Part shown: piece by piece, positions 27,068 through 35,186 of the stretch
How positions within the stretch are numbered: position 1 is the stretch's first letter
Layout of the letters: each line of letters starts with the position of its first letter
Source of the DNA: Pseudomonas viridiflava
GTDB lineage: Bacteria; Pseudomonadota; Gammaproteobacteria; Pseudomonadales; Pseudomonadaceae
NCBI RefSeq assembly: GCF_900582195.1
Contig: NZ_UTHA01000078.1
Coordinates: 124,001-188,000 of the forward strand
Reading direction: 5' to 3'
DNA length: 64,000 nt
The notes under the pieces: generated by a model
What the model saw: only the letters and a program-made list of their open reading frames with translations
The model's database searches: none
Told to the model about the DNA's origin: nothing
Position numbers and translations under genes: made by a program

Positions 27068-28060
27068 TCAACGGATGTCCTGAGCTTTCCACCACCCGCA
27101 GAACTCGTCGAGCGCCGACCACAGGCTGACTTTCGGATCGTAGTCGAGATAATGCCGGGCGCGGCTGATGTCGAGGGTGAAATTTTTGTTCATGACCTGC
27201 ATGCCCAGACGCGAAAGGGTCGGTTCCGGACGCCCGGGCCAGAGCTTGCACGCGCCCTCGTTGAACGCCGCGACGCTGTAGGCCAGACCATACGAACGGT
27301 ACTTGGTGACCTGCGGCACTTCCATCTTGCGCATCACGTAATTGACCACATCCCACAACGGCACCGGCGCGCCGTTGCTGATGTTGTAGGCCTTGCCCAG
27401 TGCGGAGCCGGCGGCCAGCAAACTGCTGAGCATCGCTTCATTGAGGTTCTGCACGCTGGTGAAATCGACTTTGTTCAGGCCATTGCCGATGATCGCCAGC
27501 CGGCCCTTGCGCTGCATGTTGAGCAGGCGCGGGAAGATGCTCATGTCGCCGGCGCCGGTGACGAAACGCGGGCGCAGGGCGATGGTTTCAAGGCCGAACT
27601 CCTGCGCACCGAAAACCTTTTGCTCGGCCAGGTATTTGGTCGCGGCGTAATGATGTTTGAAGCGCTTGGGCACTTGCTCTTCGGTCAGGTTGAAATGATC
27701 ACGGCCATCGAAATAGATCGATGGCGACGACAGATGCACCAGGCGTCGAACGCGCTGCTTCAGGCAGGCTTCGACGACGTTTTCGGTGACCTGCACGTTG
27801 CCCTGGTGGAAGTCCTGATAACGCCCCCACAGCCCGACGGCGCCAGCGCAATGCACCACGGCTTCAACGTCGCAGCACAGCTCGCGGACCAGATCGGGAT
27901 CGGTCAGATCACCGGGGACAAACTCGGCGCCACGACGCACCAGATGCTCGACGCTCTCGGCCCGGCGACCGTTGACCCGCACGTCCAGGCCCTGCTCCAA
28001 AGCGAAGCGCGCAAAGCGTCCGCCAATGAAGCCGCTTGCGCCGGTGACCAGAATTTTCAT
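27068..28060 (-). CDS. NAD(P)-dependent extended SDR (3-beta-HSD/epimerase-like)
   Basis: A 330-residue Rossmann protein with MKILVTGASGFIGGRFARFA (GxxGxxG), HLSSPSIYF and the catalytic YxxxK in HHYAATKYLAEQ. The order matches extended SDRs of the 3-beta-hydroxysteroid dehydrogenase / sugar epimerase type. The substrate is unknown; a lipid or alkanone reductase such as OleD is one possibility. ATG at 28060 fits the Rossmann start better than the in-frame start four codons upstream. The nearest genes do not indicate a pathway. Confidence 0.78.
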   Translation of the reverse strand: MKILVTGASGFIGGRFARFALEQGLDVRVNGRRAESVEHLVRRGAEFVPGDLTDPDLVRELCCDVEAVVHCAGAVGLWGRYQDFHQGNVQVTENVVEACLKQRVRRLVHLSSPSIYFDGRDHFNLTEEQVPKRFKHHYAATKYLAEQKVFGAQEFGLETIALRPRFVTGAGDMSIFPRLLNMQRKGRLAIIGNGLNKVDFTSVQNLNEAMLSSLLAAGSALGKAYNISNGAPVPLWDVVNYVMRKMEVPQVTKYRSYGLAYSVAAFNEGACKLWPGRPEPTLSRLGMQVMNKNFTLDISRARHYLDYDPKVSLWSALDEFCGWWKAQDIR

Positions 28061-28080
28061 GTAAAGCTCCAATGAAACCA

Positions 28081-28158
28081 GCTGCGAGCTTCAAGCTTCT
28101 AGCTGCAAGATTAAAACAGTGTGCAAGCGCTTTAACTTGCCGCTTGCAGCTTGACGCT
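28081..28158. repeat. AGCTTGCAGC-type imperfect dyad repeats
   Basis: GCTGCGAGCTTCAAGCTTCTAGCTGCAAG is loosely inverted as CTTGCCGCTTGCAGCTTGACGCTC across about 25 bases. This GC-skewed motif type is a common intergenic repeat in pseudomonads. It separates two genes on the minus strand. Confidence 0.45.
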
Positions 28159-29057
28159 CATGGCTGCTTCCAGGGCACCAGCCATTGCGCCGATGAACGC
28201 AGCAATTGCTCGGTCAGCAAGCCCAGCAGCTGACCGCCATTGCGCCAATGATGCCAGTACAACGGCACGTCGATCGGTTTATCTGGCAACAACTCGCGCA
28301 ACATGCCGCGTTGCAGTTGATCGCGCACTTGCAGCTCCGGCACCAGCCCCCAACCGAGTCCGGCTTCAGTCAGGCGAATAAAACCTTCCGAGGACGGGCA
28401 CAAATGGTGTTCGAAACCGCCATCGACGCCCAACGAGGCGAGATAGCGATGCTGAAGAAAATCGTCCGGGCCGAACACCAGCGCTGGCGTGCGCGGCAAT
28501 CGTTCGGCGCGCACGCCATCGGGGAAATGCCGCTCGATAAACGCCGGGCTGGCCAGCGCGCGATACCGCATCGCCCCGAGCAACACACTGCGCGCGCCGG
28601 CCACCGGTCGTTCGCTGGCACAAAGGCACGCGGCCACTTCCCCGGCGCGCATGCGTTTGAGGCCGACCGTCTGGTCCTCGACAACCAGGTCGAGCAACAA
28701 ATGTTGTTCAGCGCAAAAATCGCCAACCGCTTCGGCCCACCACGTGGCCAGGCTGTCGGCATTCAAAGCGATACGCAGACGTTCCGGCAAGCCCTCTTCG
28801 TCCAGCGCCGGCACCAGGGTTTGCAGGTCACGCTCAAGCAGACGCACCTGCTGCACATGGTTGAGCAGGCGCCGGCCAATTTCGGTCGGCGACGGTGGCG
28901 TGCCGCGAATCAACACCGGCTGGCCGACCCGCGCTTCGAGCAGTTTGATCCGCTGCGAGATCGCCGATTGCGACAAGCCCAGTACCTGCGCGGCGCGTTC
29001 GAATCCAGCCTGCTCAACCACGGCGGCCAGAGCAGAAAGCAATTTGTAGTCGAACAT
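28158..29057 (-). CDS. argP: LysR-family regulator ArgP (IciA-type)
   Basis: A 299-residue regulator starting MFDYKLLSAL. The HTH GFERAAQVLGLSQSAISQRI and the wing QPVLIRGTPPSPTEIGRRLL are typical of ArgP. It is divergent from a LysE/ArgO exporter, the textbook ArgP target, which is switched on by arginine and repressed by lysine. The ATG at 29057 is preferred over an upstream in-frame extension that would run into the divergent promoter region. The neighbourhood matches P. aeruginosa PA4363-PA4367 from memory. Confidence 0.88.
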   Translation of the reverse strand: MFDYKLLSALAAVVEQAGFERAAQVLGLSQSAISQRIKLLEARVGQPVLIRGTPPSPTEIGRRLLNHVQQVRLLERDLQTLVPALDEEGLPERLRIALNADSLATWWAEAVGDFCAEQHLLLDLVVEDQTVGLKRMRAGEVAACLCASERPVAGARSVLLGAMRYRALASPAFIERHFPDGVRAERLPRTPALVFGPDDFLQHRYLASLGVDGGFEHHLCPSSEGFIRLTEAGLGWGLVPELQVRDQLQRGMLRELLPDKPIDVPLYWHHWRNGGQLLGLLTEQLLRSSAQWLVPWKQP

Positions 29058-29153
29058 CAGTTTTCCTAATGAGCGATCAGCATTATTGGTTTTTCTTATA
29101 CAGGTTTCGCCCGGAGAATAGCCAGCAAGCACTCTTTCTCAAGGAACACAGTT

Positions 29154-29555
29154 ATGGCTGGCGAAACTTCACTCTCGTCTCTATTGCGAAGCATGAGTCC
29201 GCAACTCAACGCCGGCGAATACGTGTTCTGCACCCTGCACGACAGTGTGTTGCCGAGCGGTCTGGAGGTTATCGGCAGCTTCCGCGAACAGGAAGGCCTG
29301 ACCGTGATTGTCGAACGTTCCCGCGCCGAACAGGCCGGTTTCAGTTTCGACTACATCGCCGCGTGGATCACCTTGAACGTGCATTCGGCACTGGAGGCTG
29401 TCGGCCTCACCGCCGCTTTCGCCACGGCATTGGGCAAGGCCGGGATCAGTTGCAACGTGATCGCCGGTTATTACCACGACCATTTGTTCGTCGGTCAGGC
29501 CGACGCCGAACGCGCCATGCAAGTGCTGCGCGATCTCGCAGCCAACGCGGAGTGA
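29154..29555 (+). CDS. ACT-domain protein (DUF2241-like)
   Basis: A 133-residue soluble protein with two ACT-like halves: EYVFCTLHDSVLPSGLEVIGSFREQEGLTVIVE and then ITLNVHSALEAVGLTAAFATALGKAGISCNVIAGYYHDHLFV. ACT folds bind amino acids. It lies 5 bases upstream of the LysE/ArgO gene and divergent from argP, so a role as amino-acid sensor or helper of export is likely but inferred. It corresponds in position to PA4364. Confidence 0.78.
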   Translation: MAGETSLSSLLRSMSPQLNAGEYVFCTLHDSVLPSGLEVIGSFREQEGLTVIVERSRAEQAGFSFDYIAAWITLNVHSALEAVGLTAAFATALGKAGISCNVIAGYYHDHLFVGQADAERAMQVLRDLAANAE

Positions 29556-29560
29556 ATCTT

Positions 29561-30163
29561 ATGTGGCAAAGCTATGTGAACGGCCTGCTGGTGGCGTTCG
29601 GACTGATCATGGCGATCGGCACGCAGAACGCCTTTGTATTGGCGCAGAGCTTGCGTCGTGAACACCACTTGCCCGTGGCGGCGCTGTGCGTGGTCTGCGA
29701 TGCACTGCTGGTGGCGGCCGGGGTATTCGGGCTGGCAACGATTCTGGCGCAGAACCCGACGCTGCTGGCGATTGCCCGTTGGGGTGGCGCGACGTTTTTG
29801 ATCTGGTACGGCAGTCAGGCATTGCGCCGGGCCTGTTCGAAACAAAGCCTGGATCAGGGTGAGAACCAGACTGTGCGATCCCTGCGGGCAGTGATGCTCA
29901 GTGCGTTGGCGGTCACGTTGCTCAACCCGCACGTTTATCTGGATACAGTGCTGCTCATCGGCTCGCTCGGCGCCCAGCAATCGGTGCCGGGGGCTTATGT
30001 CGTGGGCGCGGCGAGCGCATCGCTATTGTGGTTTTTCACTTTGGCATTGGGCGCGGCGTGGTTGGCCCCATGGCTAGCCCGGCCGAGTACCTGGCGGATT
30101 CTCGATCTGGTGGTGGCGCTGATGATGTTCACGGTTGCAGGACAGTTAATTATTGCCGGCTGA
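29561..30163 (+). CDS. argO: LysE/ArgO-family amino acid exporter
   Basis: A 200-residue inner-membrane protein with six TM segments. LysE signatures include AIGTQNAFVLAQSLRRE near the N-terminus and LNPHVYLDTVLLIG in the middle. It exports basic amino acids (arginine or lysine) and is expected to be under ArgP. It is preceded five bases upstream by the ACT-protein stop. A longer in-frame frame reaching back to 29069 crosses the ACT gene and is not real. Confidence 0.88.
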   Translation: MWQSYVNGLLVAFGLIMAIGTQNAFVLAQSLRREHHLPVAALCVVCDALLVAAGVFGLATILAQNPTLLAIARWGGATFLIWYGSQALRRACSKQSLDQGENQTVRSLRAVMLSALAVTLLNPHVYLDTVLLIGSLGAQQSVPGAYVVGAASASLLWFFTLALGAAWLAPWLARPSTWRILDLVVALMMFTVAGQLIIAG

Positions 30164-30339
30164 TTTATTCCAAACCGCTCTGGAACCTCTATCCCACACA
30201 GTTGTTGCGTGGTTATGCCGCAACCCCGGTGCTATGATCGAAACCCTGCGCCGCAAAGAGTAAAAACTCGCCGGTGCATTTCTGGCCGCCCGTGATCGGC
30301 CTTGCGCTCACCGCAACAGACCTGATTAGGAGAATCATC

Positions 30340-30936
30340 ATGGCTTTCGAATTGCCGCCGCTGCCTTACGCACACGATGCCCTGCAGCCGCACATTTCCA
30401 AGGAAACCCTGGAATACCACCACGACAAGCACCACAACACCTATGTCGTGAACCTGAACAACCTGGTGCCAGGCACCGAGTTCGAAGGCAAGACCCTGGA
30501 AGAAATCGTCAAGACTTCCTCGGGCGGTATCTTCAACAACGCCGCTCAGGTCTGGAACCACACTTTCTACTGGAACTGCCTGGCGCCAAACGCCGGTGGT
30601 CAACCAACCGGCGCGCTGGCTGAAGCCATCAATGCAGCCTTCGGTTCGTTCGACAAGTTCAAGGAAGAGTTCAGCAAAACCTCGATCGGTACCTTCGGTT
30701 CCGGCTGGGGCTGGCTGGTGAAAAAGGCTGACGGTTCCCTGGCCCTGGCCAGCACCATCGGCGCCGGCAACCCGCTGACCAGCGGCGACACCCCGCTGCT
30801 GACCTGCGACGTCTGGGAACACGCTTACTACATCGACTACCGCAACGTTCGTCCGAAGTATGTCGAAGCGTTCTGGAACCTGGTCAACTGGAAGTTCGTC
30901 GCTGAGCAGTTCGAAGGCAAAACCTTCACCGCTTAA
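30340..30936 (+). CDS. sodB: Iron superoxide dismutase
   Basis: A 198-residue cytoplasmic enzyme that dismutates superoxide. All four metal ligands are present at the standard positions: His27 ([11 protein letters not shown]), His74 (VWNHTFYW), Asp157 and His161 (DVWEHAYY). Residues around the active site (FGSGWGWL) fit the iron type. AGGAG lies upstream of the ATG, and a strong terminator follows within 20 bases, so it is a single-gene unit. Its place between argO and bifA matches PA4366. Iron-dependent control is expected for sodB but no Fur site was identified here. Confidence 0.97.
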   Translation: MAFELPPLPYAHDALQPHISKETLEYHHDKHHNTYVVNLNNLVPGTEFEGKTLEEIVKTSSGGIFNNAAQVWNHTFYWNCLAPNAGGQPTGALAEAINAAFGSFDKFKEEFSKTSIGTFGSGWGWLVKKADGSLALASTIGAGNPLTSGDTPLLTCDVWEHAYYIDYRNVRPKYVEAFWNLVNWKFVAEQFEGKTFTA

Positions 30937-30952
30937 GCTGCGCGCCAGTCAA

Positions 30953-30978
30953 AAAACCCGGCTTTTGCCGGGTTTTTT
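30953..30978 (+). terminator. Rho-independent terminator of sodB
   Basis: AAAACCCGGC-TTTT-GCCGGGTTTT followed by more T residues, 16 bases after the stop. Confidence 0.92.
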
Positions 30979-31003
30979 ATGCCCAGACAAAACCCCGGAC
31001 GAT

Positions 31004-31105
31004 GATCGTTCCCACGCTCCGCGTGGGCATGCAGCCCGTGACGCTCCGCGTCACTGGACGCAGAGCGTCCCTAGAGGCATTCCCACGCTGAGCATGGGAA
31101 CGATC
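31004..31105. repeat. GTTCCCACGC palindromic element, copy 2
   Basis: Same family as 8472-8582: GATCGTTCCCACGCTCCGCG at the left and a slightly degraded inverted copy (CCCACGCTGAGCATGGGAACGATC in two parts) at the right, with an inner GACGC...GCGTC pair. The remaining 270 bases up to bifA hold no gene, only the candidate sigma28 promoter. Confidence 0.72.
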
Positions 31106-31201
31106 AATAGCGTTTCTCTCACGCTGAAAGCTGTCCGCCGCCCCTTGCTGCCATGCCACAGCGGGCTACCATCAAATCAGGGAAAAAATCTCGCGAACCG
31201 C

Positions 31202-31228
31202 TCAAGTTGAGGGCCAAAACTACCGACA
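31202..31228 (+). promoter_or_regulatory. Candidate FliA (sigma28) promoter of bifA
   Basis: TCAAGTTG-N11-TACCGACA resembles the flagellar sigma28 pattern TAAAGTTT-N11-GCCGATAA in both boxes and spacing. It lies about 150 bases before the bifA start. A motility-linked promoter would suit a c-di-GMP phosphodiesterase, but the match is imperfect. Confidence 0.42.
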
Positions 31229-31381
31229 CAGTACAAATAGGGCTAATACTCCAGACAGCAGCATTTCGGCCAAGGCCACGGGCAAACCATCCCCGGCCTG
31301 ATTGTCCCTTTGACTGCCAACACGGGATTGCCAATACTCATGGCTACTTGACGCTACCCGCACGGAACAAGGAATAACCCT

Positions 31382-33433
31382 TTGAAGCTGGAACTCAAGA
31401 ACAGCTTGTCGGTGAAGTTGCTCCGGGTCGTGCTCCTGTCGGCATTGATCGTCGGCGTAGTCTTGAGCTGCGCGCAGATTGTTTTCGATGCTTACAAAAC
31501 CCGTCAGGCCGTTGCCGGCGATGCCGAACGCATTCTCGACATGTTCCGCGATCCCTCGACCCAGGCGGTTTACAGCCTGGATCGGGAAATGGGCATGCAG
31601 GTAATCGAAGGCCTGTTCCAGGACGATGCCGTGCGTCAGGCCTCTATCGGTCATCCCAACGAAGCCATGCTCGCGCAGAAATCCCGCGAGTTGCAGCGCT
31701 CCAACAGCCGCTGGCTGACTGATCTGATCCTCGGCCAGGAACGCACCTTCACCACGCAGTTGGTAGGGCGTGGCCCATACAGCGAGTATTACGGCGACCT
31801 GAGCATCACCCTCGACACTGCCACCTATGGCGAGGGCTTTATTGTCAGTTCGGTGATCATTTTCATTTCCGGCGTGTTGCGCGCACTGGCCATGGGCCTG
31901 GTGCTGTATCTGGTTTATCACTGGCTGCTGACCAAACCGCTGTCGCGGATCATCGAACACCTCACCGAGATCAACCCGGATCGCCCCAGCGAACACAAGA
32001 TTCCGCAGCTCAAGGGCCACGAGAAAAACGAACTGGGGATCTGGATCAACACCGCCAATCAGTTGCTCGAATCGATCGAGCGCAACACCCATTTGCGTCA
32101 CGAAGCAGAAAACAGCCTGCTGCGCATGGCCCAATACGACTTCCTCACCGGTCTGCCGAATCGCCAGCAATTGCAGCAGCAACTGGACAAGATTCTGGTC
32201 GACGCCGGCAAGCTGCAACGCCGGGTCGCGGTGTTGTGCGTGGGGCTGGATGATTTCAAAGGCATCAACGAACAATTCAGCTACCAGACCGGCGACCAAT
32301 TATTGCTGGCCCTGGCTGATCGCTTGCGCGCCCACAGCGGTCGCCTCGGCGCCCTCGCCCGTCTGGGTGGCGACCAGTTCGCACTGGTGCAGGCCGACAT
32401 CGAACAACCTTATGAGGCAGCAGAACTGGCACAGAGCATTCTGGATGATCTGGAGGCGCCATTCGCCCTCGACCATCAGGAAATTCGCCTGCGCGCGACC
32501 ATTGGCATCACCCTGTTCCCGGAGGACGGCGACAGCACCGAGAAGCTGTTGCAGAAGGCCGAGCAGACCATGACCCTGGCCAAGACCCGCTCGCGCAACC
32601 GCTATCAGTTCTACATTGCCAGCGTCGACAGCGAAATGCGCCGCCGTCGCGAGCTGGAAAAAGACTTGCGCGATGCACTGGTGCGCGATCAGTTTTACCT
32701 CGTCTATCAGCCACAGATCAGCTACCGCGATCACCGTGTGGTCGGCGTCGAAGCGTTGATCCGCTGGCAGCATCCGGAACACGGTCTGGTGCCGCCGGAC
32801 CTGTTCATTCCGCTGGCTGAGCAGAACGGCACGATCATCGCCATCGGCGAATGGGTGCTTGATCAGGCCTGCAAGCAATTGCGCGAATGGCACGACCAGG
32901 GTTTCGCCGACCTGCGCATGGCGGTCAATCTGTCCACCGTGCAATTGCACCACGCCGAACTGCCGCGCGTGGTGAATAACCTGCTGCAAATGTACCGCCT
33001 GCCGCCGCGCAGCCTGGAACTGGAAGTCACCGAAACCGGCCTGATGGAAGACATCAGCACCGCCGCGCAACACCTGCTCAGCCTGCGCCGCTCCGGCGCA
33101 TTGATCGCCATCGATGACTTTGGCACCGGTTATTCCTCGCTGAGCTATCTGAAAAGCCTGCCGCTGGACAAGATCAAGATCGACAAGAGCTTTGTGCAGG
33201 ATCTGCTCGATGACGACGACGATGCGACCATCGTTCGCGCGATCATTCAACTGGGCAAGAGCCTCGGCATGCAGGTGATCGCCGAGGGCGTGGAAACCGC
33301 CGAGCAGGAAAGCTACATCATTTCCGAAGGCTGCCACGAAGGTCAGGGCTATCACTACAGCAAGCCGTTGCCGGCGCGGGAGCTGGGCGCTTATCTCAAG
33401 CAAGCGCAACGCACTAATGCGGCGATTCTCTAG
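31382..33433 (+). CDS. bifA: Membrane c-di-GMP phosphodiesterase BifA (GGDEF-EAL)
   Basis: A 683-residue inner-membrane protein. TM1 (VLLSALIVGVVLSCAQIVF), a periplasmic region to about 150, TM2 (VIIFISGVLRALAMGLVLYLV), a HAMP-like linker, a degenerate GGDEF domain with GGDQF at 329-333, and an EAL domain starting EAL at 457 with DDFGTGYSSLSYLKSLP later. The degenerate GGDEF and intact EAL are the BifA pattern: it degrades c-di-GMP and lowers biofilm formation. Translation appears to start at TTG, with AAGGAA upstream, giving MKLELKNSLSVKLLR as in known BifA. Position next to sodB matches PA4367. Confidence 0.93.
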   Translation: MKLELKNSLSVKLLRVVLLSALIVGVVLSCAQIVFDAYKTRQAVAGDAERILDMFRDPSTQAVYSLDREMGMQVIEGLFQDDAVRQASIGHPNEAMLAQKSRELQRSNSRWLTDLILGQERTFTTQLVGRGPYSEYYGDLSITLDTATYGEGFIVSSVIIFISGVLRALAMGLVLYLVYHWLLTKPLSRIIEHLTEINPDRPSEHKIPQLKGHEKNELGIWINTANQLLESIERNTHLRHEAENSLLRMAQYDFLTGLPNRQQLQQQLDKILVDAGKLQRRVAVLCVGLDDFKGINEQFSYQTGDQLLLALADRLRAHSGRLGALARLGGDQFALVQADIEQPYEAAELAQSILDDLEAPFALDHQEIRLRATIGITLFPEDGDSTEKLLQKAEQTMTLAKTRSRNRYQFYIASVDSEMRRRRELEKDLRDALVRDQFYLVYQPQISYRDHRVVGVEALIRWQHPEHGLVPPDLFIPLAEQNGTIIAIGEWVLDQACKQLREWHDQGFADLRMAVNLSTVQLHHAELPRVVNNLLQMYRLPPRSLELEVTETGLMEDISTAAQHLLSLRRSGALIAIDDFGTGYSSLSYLKSLPLDKIKIDKSFVQDLLDDDDDATIVRAIIQLGKSLGMQVIAEGVETAEQESYIISEGCHEGQGYHYSKPLPARELGAYLKQAQRTNAAIL

Positions 33434-33472
33434 AAGATCAAATAAGAAATATTTCCAAGCACTCCCTTTACA

Positions 33473-33497
33473 CATAATGCGAAAGATTTGCATTATG
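33473..33497 (+). promoter_or_regulatory. AT-rich dyad before the imelysin operon, possible Fur box
   Basis: CATAATGC and its exact inverse GCATTATG lie nine bases apart. The central 19 bases (AATGCGAAAGATTTGCATT) agree with a Fur consensus centre at most positions (AATG..AA.ATT..CATT). It sits 60 bases before the imelysin ATG. An iron-regulated promoter fits an imelysin locus, but the assignment is inference. Confidence 0.42.
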
Positions 33498-33556
33498 TCG
33501 CAGTTTTGCGCACCCCCAGCGCGAGTCCACTCAACTATCGAAGCAGGATGTTCGCC

Positions 33557-34909
33557 ATGATTCGTATGCCTCTGGCTACCGCCAGTCTGCTGGCCATCGC
33601 TATTTCCCTCGCCGGTTGCGGCGAAGGCAAGGACAAAGACAAAGCCTCCGAAATGACGCCGGCTTCCAGCAGCGCTGCTCCAGCCCCTGCCGCTACGCCT
33701 GCTCCTGCTACCGGTAAAGTCGACGAAGCCGCCGCCAAGGCTGTGGTCGCGCACTATGCCGACATGGTCTTCGCCGTCTACAGCGATGCCGAATCCACCG
33801 CGAAAACCCTGCAGACCGCCGTCGACGCCTTCCTCGCCAAGCCGAACGCCGACACCCTGAAAGCCGCCAAGGCTGCCTGGGTCGCCGCGCGCGTTCCGTA
33901 CCTGCAGAGTGAAGTGTTCCGCTTCGGCAACACCATCATCGACGATTGGGAAGGTCAGGTTAACGCCTGGCCGCTGGACGAGGGTCTGATCGACTACGTC
34001 GACAAATCCTACGAGCACGCATTGGGTAACCCGGGCGCCAGCGCCAACATCATCGCCAACACCGAAGTTCAGGTCGGCGAAGACAAGGTCGACGTCAAAG
34101 ACATCACCGCGGAAAAACTCGCCAGCCTCAACGAGCTGGGCGGTTCCGAAGCCAACGTTGCCACCGGCTACCACGCCATCGAATTCCTGCTCTGGGGCCA
34201 GGACCTCAACGGCACCGGCCCTGGCGCTGGCAACCGTCCGGCTTCGGACTACCTGGAAGGCGCCGGCGCTACTGGCGGTCACAATGATCGTCGTCGTGCC
34301 TACCTGAAGTCGGTGACCCAACTGCTGGTCAGCGACCTCGAAGAAATGGTCGGTAACTGGAAGCCGAACGTGGCTGACAACTACCGCGCCACCCTGGAAG
34401 CCGAGCCGGGCGAAAGCGGTCTGCGAAAAATGCTCTTCGGCATGGGCAGCCTGTCCCTGGGCGAACTGGCGGGCGAGCGCATGAAGGTTTCCCTCGAAGC
34501 CAACTCCCCTGAAGACGAGCAGGATTGCTTCAGCGACAACACGCACAACTCGCACTTCTACGATGCCAAGGGCATTCGTAACGTCTACCTGGGCGAGTAC
34601 ACCCGTGTCGACGGCACCAAGATGACCGGCGCCAGCCTGTCGTCGCTGGTGGCCAAGGCTGACCCGGCTGCCGACACCGCACTGAAAGCCGATCTGGCCG
34701 CTACCGAAGCCAAGATCCAGGTCATGGTCGATCACGCCAACAAGGGTGAGCACTACGACCAGTTGATCGCGGCAGGCAACACCGCTGGCAACCAGATCGT
34801 TCGCGACGCGATCGCCTCGCTGGTCAAGCAGACCGGTTCGATCGAAGCCGCTGCCGGCAAGCTGGGCATCAGCGACCTGAACCCGGACAATGCTGATCAC
34901 GAGTTCTGA
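33557..34909 (+). CDS. Imelysin-family lipoprotein (IcmP-like peptidase/iron-related)
   Basis: A 450-residue exported protein with a lipobox (SLAGCGEG) and an Ala/Pro-rich linker, then an imelysin domain. The GxHxxE signature appears as GYHAIEFLLWG (His near 206), and FSDNTHNSHFYDAKGIRNVYLG is typical of the long imelysin type. It corresponds to P. aeruginosa PA4370 (IcmP, insulin-cleaving metalloproteinase). Many imelysins are now viewed as iron-uptake components rather than peptidases. AGGA supports ATG 33557; ATG 33548 is three codons earlier. It has its own terminator, so expression is partly separate from the next three genes. Confidence 0.88.
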   Translation: MIRMPLATASLLAIAISLAGCGEGKDKDKASEMTPASSSAAPAPAATPAPATGKVDEAAAKAVVAHYADMVFAVYSDAESTAKTLQTAVDAFLAKPNADTLKAAKAAWVAARVPYLQSEVFRFGNTIIDDWEGQVNAWPLDEGLIDYVDKSYEHALGNPGASANIIANTEVQVGEDKVDVKDITAEKLASLNELGGSEANVATGYHAIEFLLWGQDLNGTGPGAGNRPASDYLEGAGATGGHNDRRRAYLKSVTQLLVSDLEEMVGNWKPNVADNYRATLEAEPGESGLRKMLFGMGSLSLGELAGERMKVSLEANSPEDEQDCFSDNTHNSHFYDAKGIRNVYLGEYTRVDGTKMTGASLSSLVAKADPAADTALKADLAATEAKIQVMVDHANKGEHYDQLIAAGNTAGNQIVRDAIASLVKQTGSIEAAAGKLGISDLNPDNADHEF

Positions 34910-34928
34910 TCACTGCGTCCGCGTCAAA

Positions 34929-34955
34929 AAGAGGCGGCCTTCGGGCCGCCTTTTT
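34929..34955 (+). terminator. Rho-independent terminator of the imelysin gene
   Basis: AGGCGGCC-TTCG-GGCCGCCT followed by TTTT, 20 bases after the stop. Confidence 0.93.
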
Positions 34956-34978
34956 CATCTCTGCCCTACACAAAACCC

Positions 34979-35068
34979 TGTGGGAGCGAGCCTGCTCGCG
35001 AAGGCGTCACCAGGTACAACATCGTCAGCGCGGCGAACACCGCTTTCGCGAGCAGGCTCGCTCCCACA
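34979..35068. repeat. REPIN between co-directional genes
   Basis: A TGTGGGAGCGAGCCTGCTCG arm and inverted CGAGCAGGCTCGCTCCCACA arm. The interior lacks the inner GTGTCAG dyad seen in other copies. Confidence 0.9.
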
Positions 35069-35186
35069 GGGTTTACATGGACTTCAAGGCTTGCGCTGTA
35101 TCAAGCAAACGATAATTCCTCTTATTCAAACTCCCCGGCCCTGTTAGACTTTGCGCCTTTGTTTTCGCCCGTCCGCAGGATGTCTG

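Noticed and set aside
29069..29560. N-terminal extension of the LysE/ArgO frame
   Set aside because: It runs through the ACT-protein gene in another frame, and the true LysE N-terminus starts at 29561.
32300..34900. 866-codon open frame on the minus strand across bifA and the imelysin gene
   Set aside because: It lies antisense to two well-identified genes. High-GC codon bias creates long antisense frames, and the translation has no recognisable domain or ribosome site.
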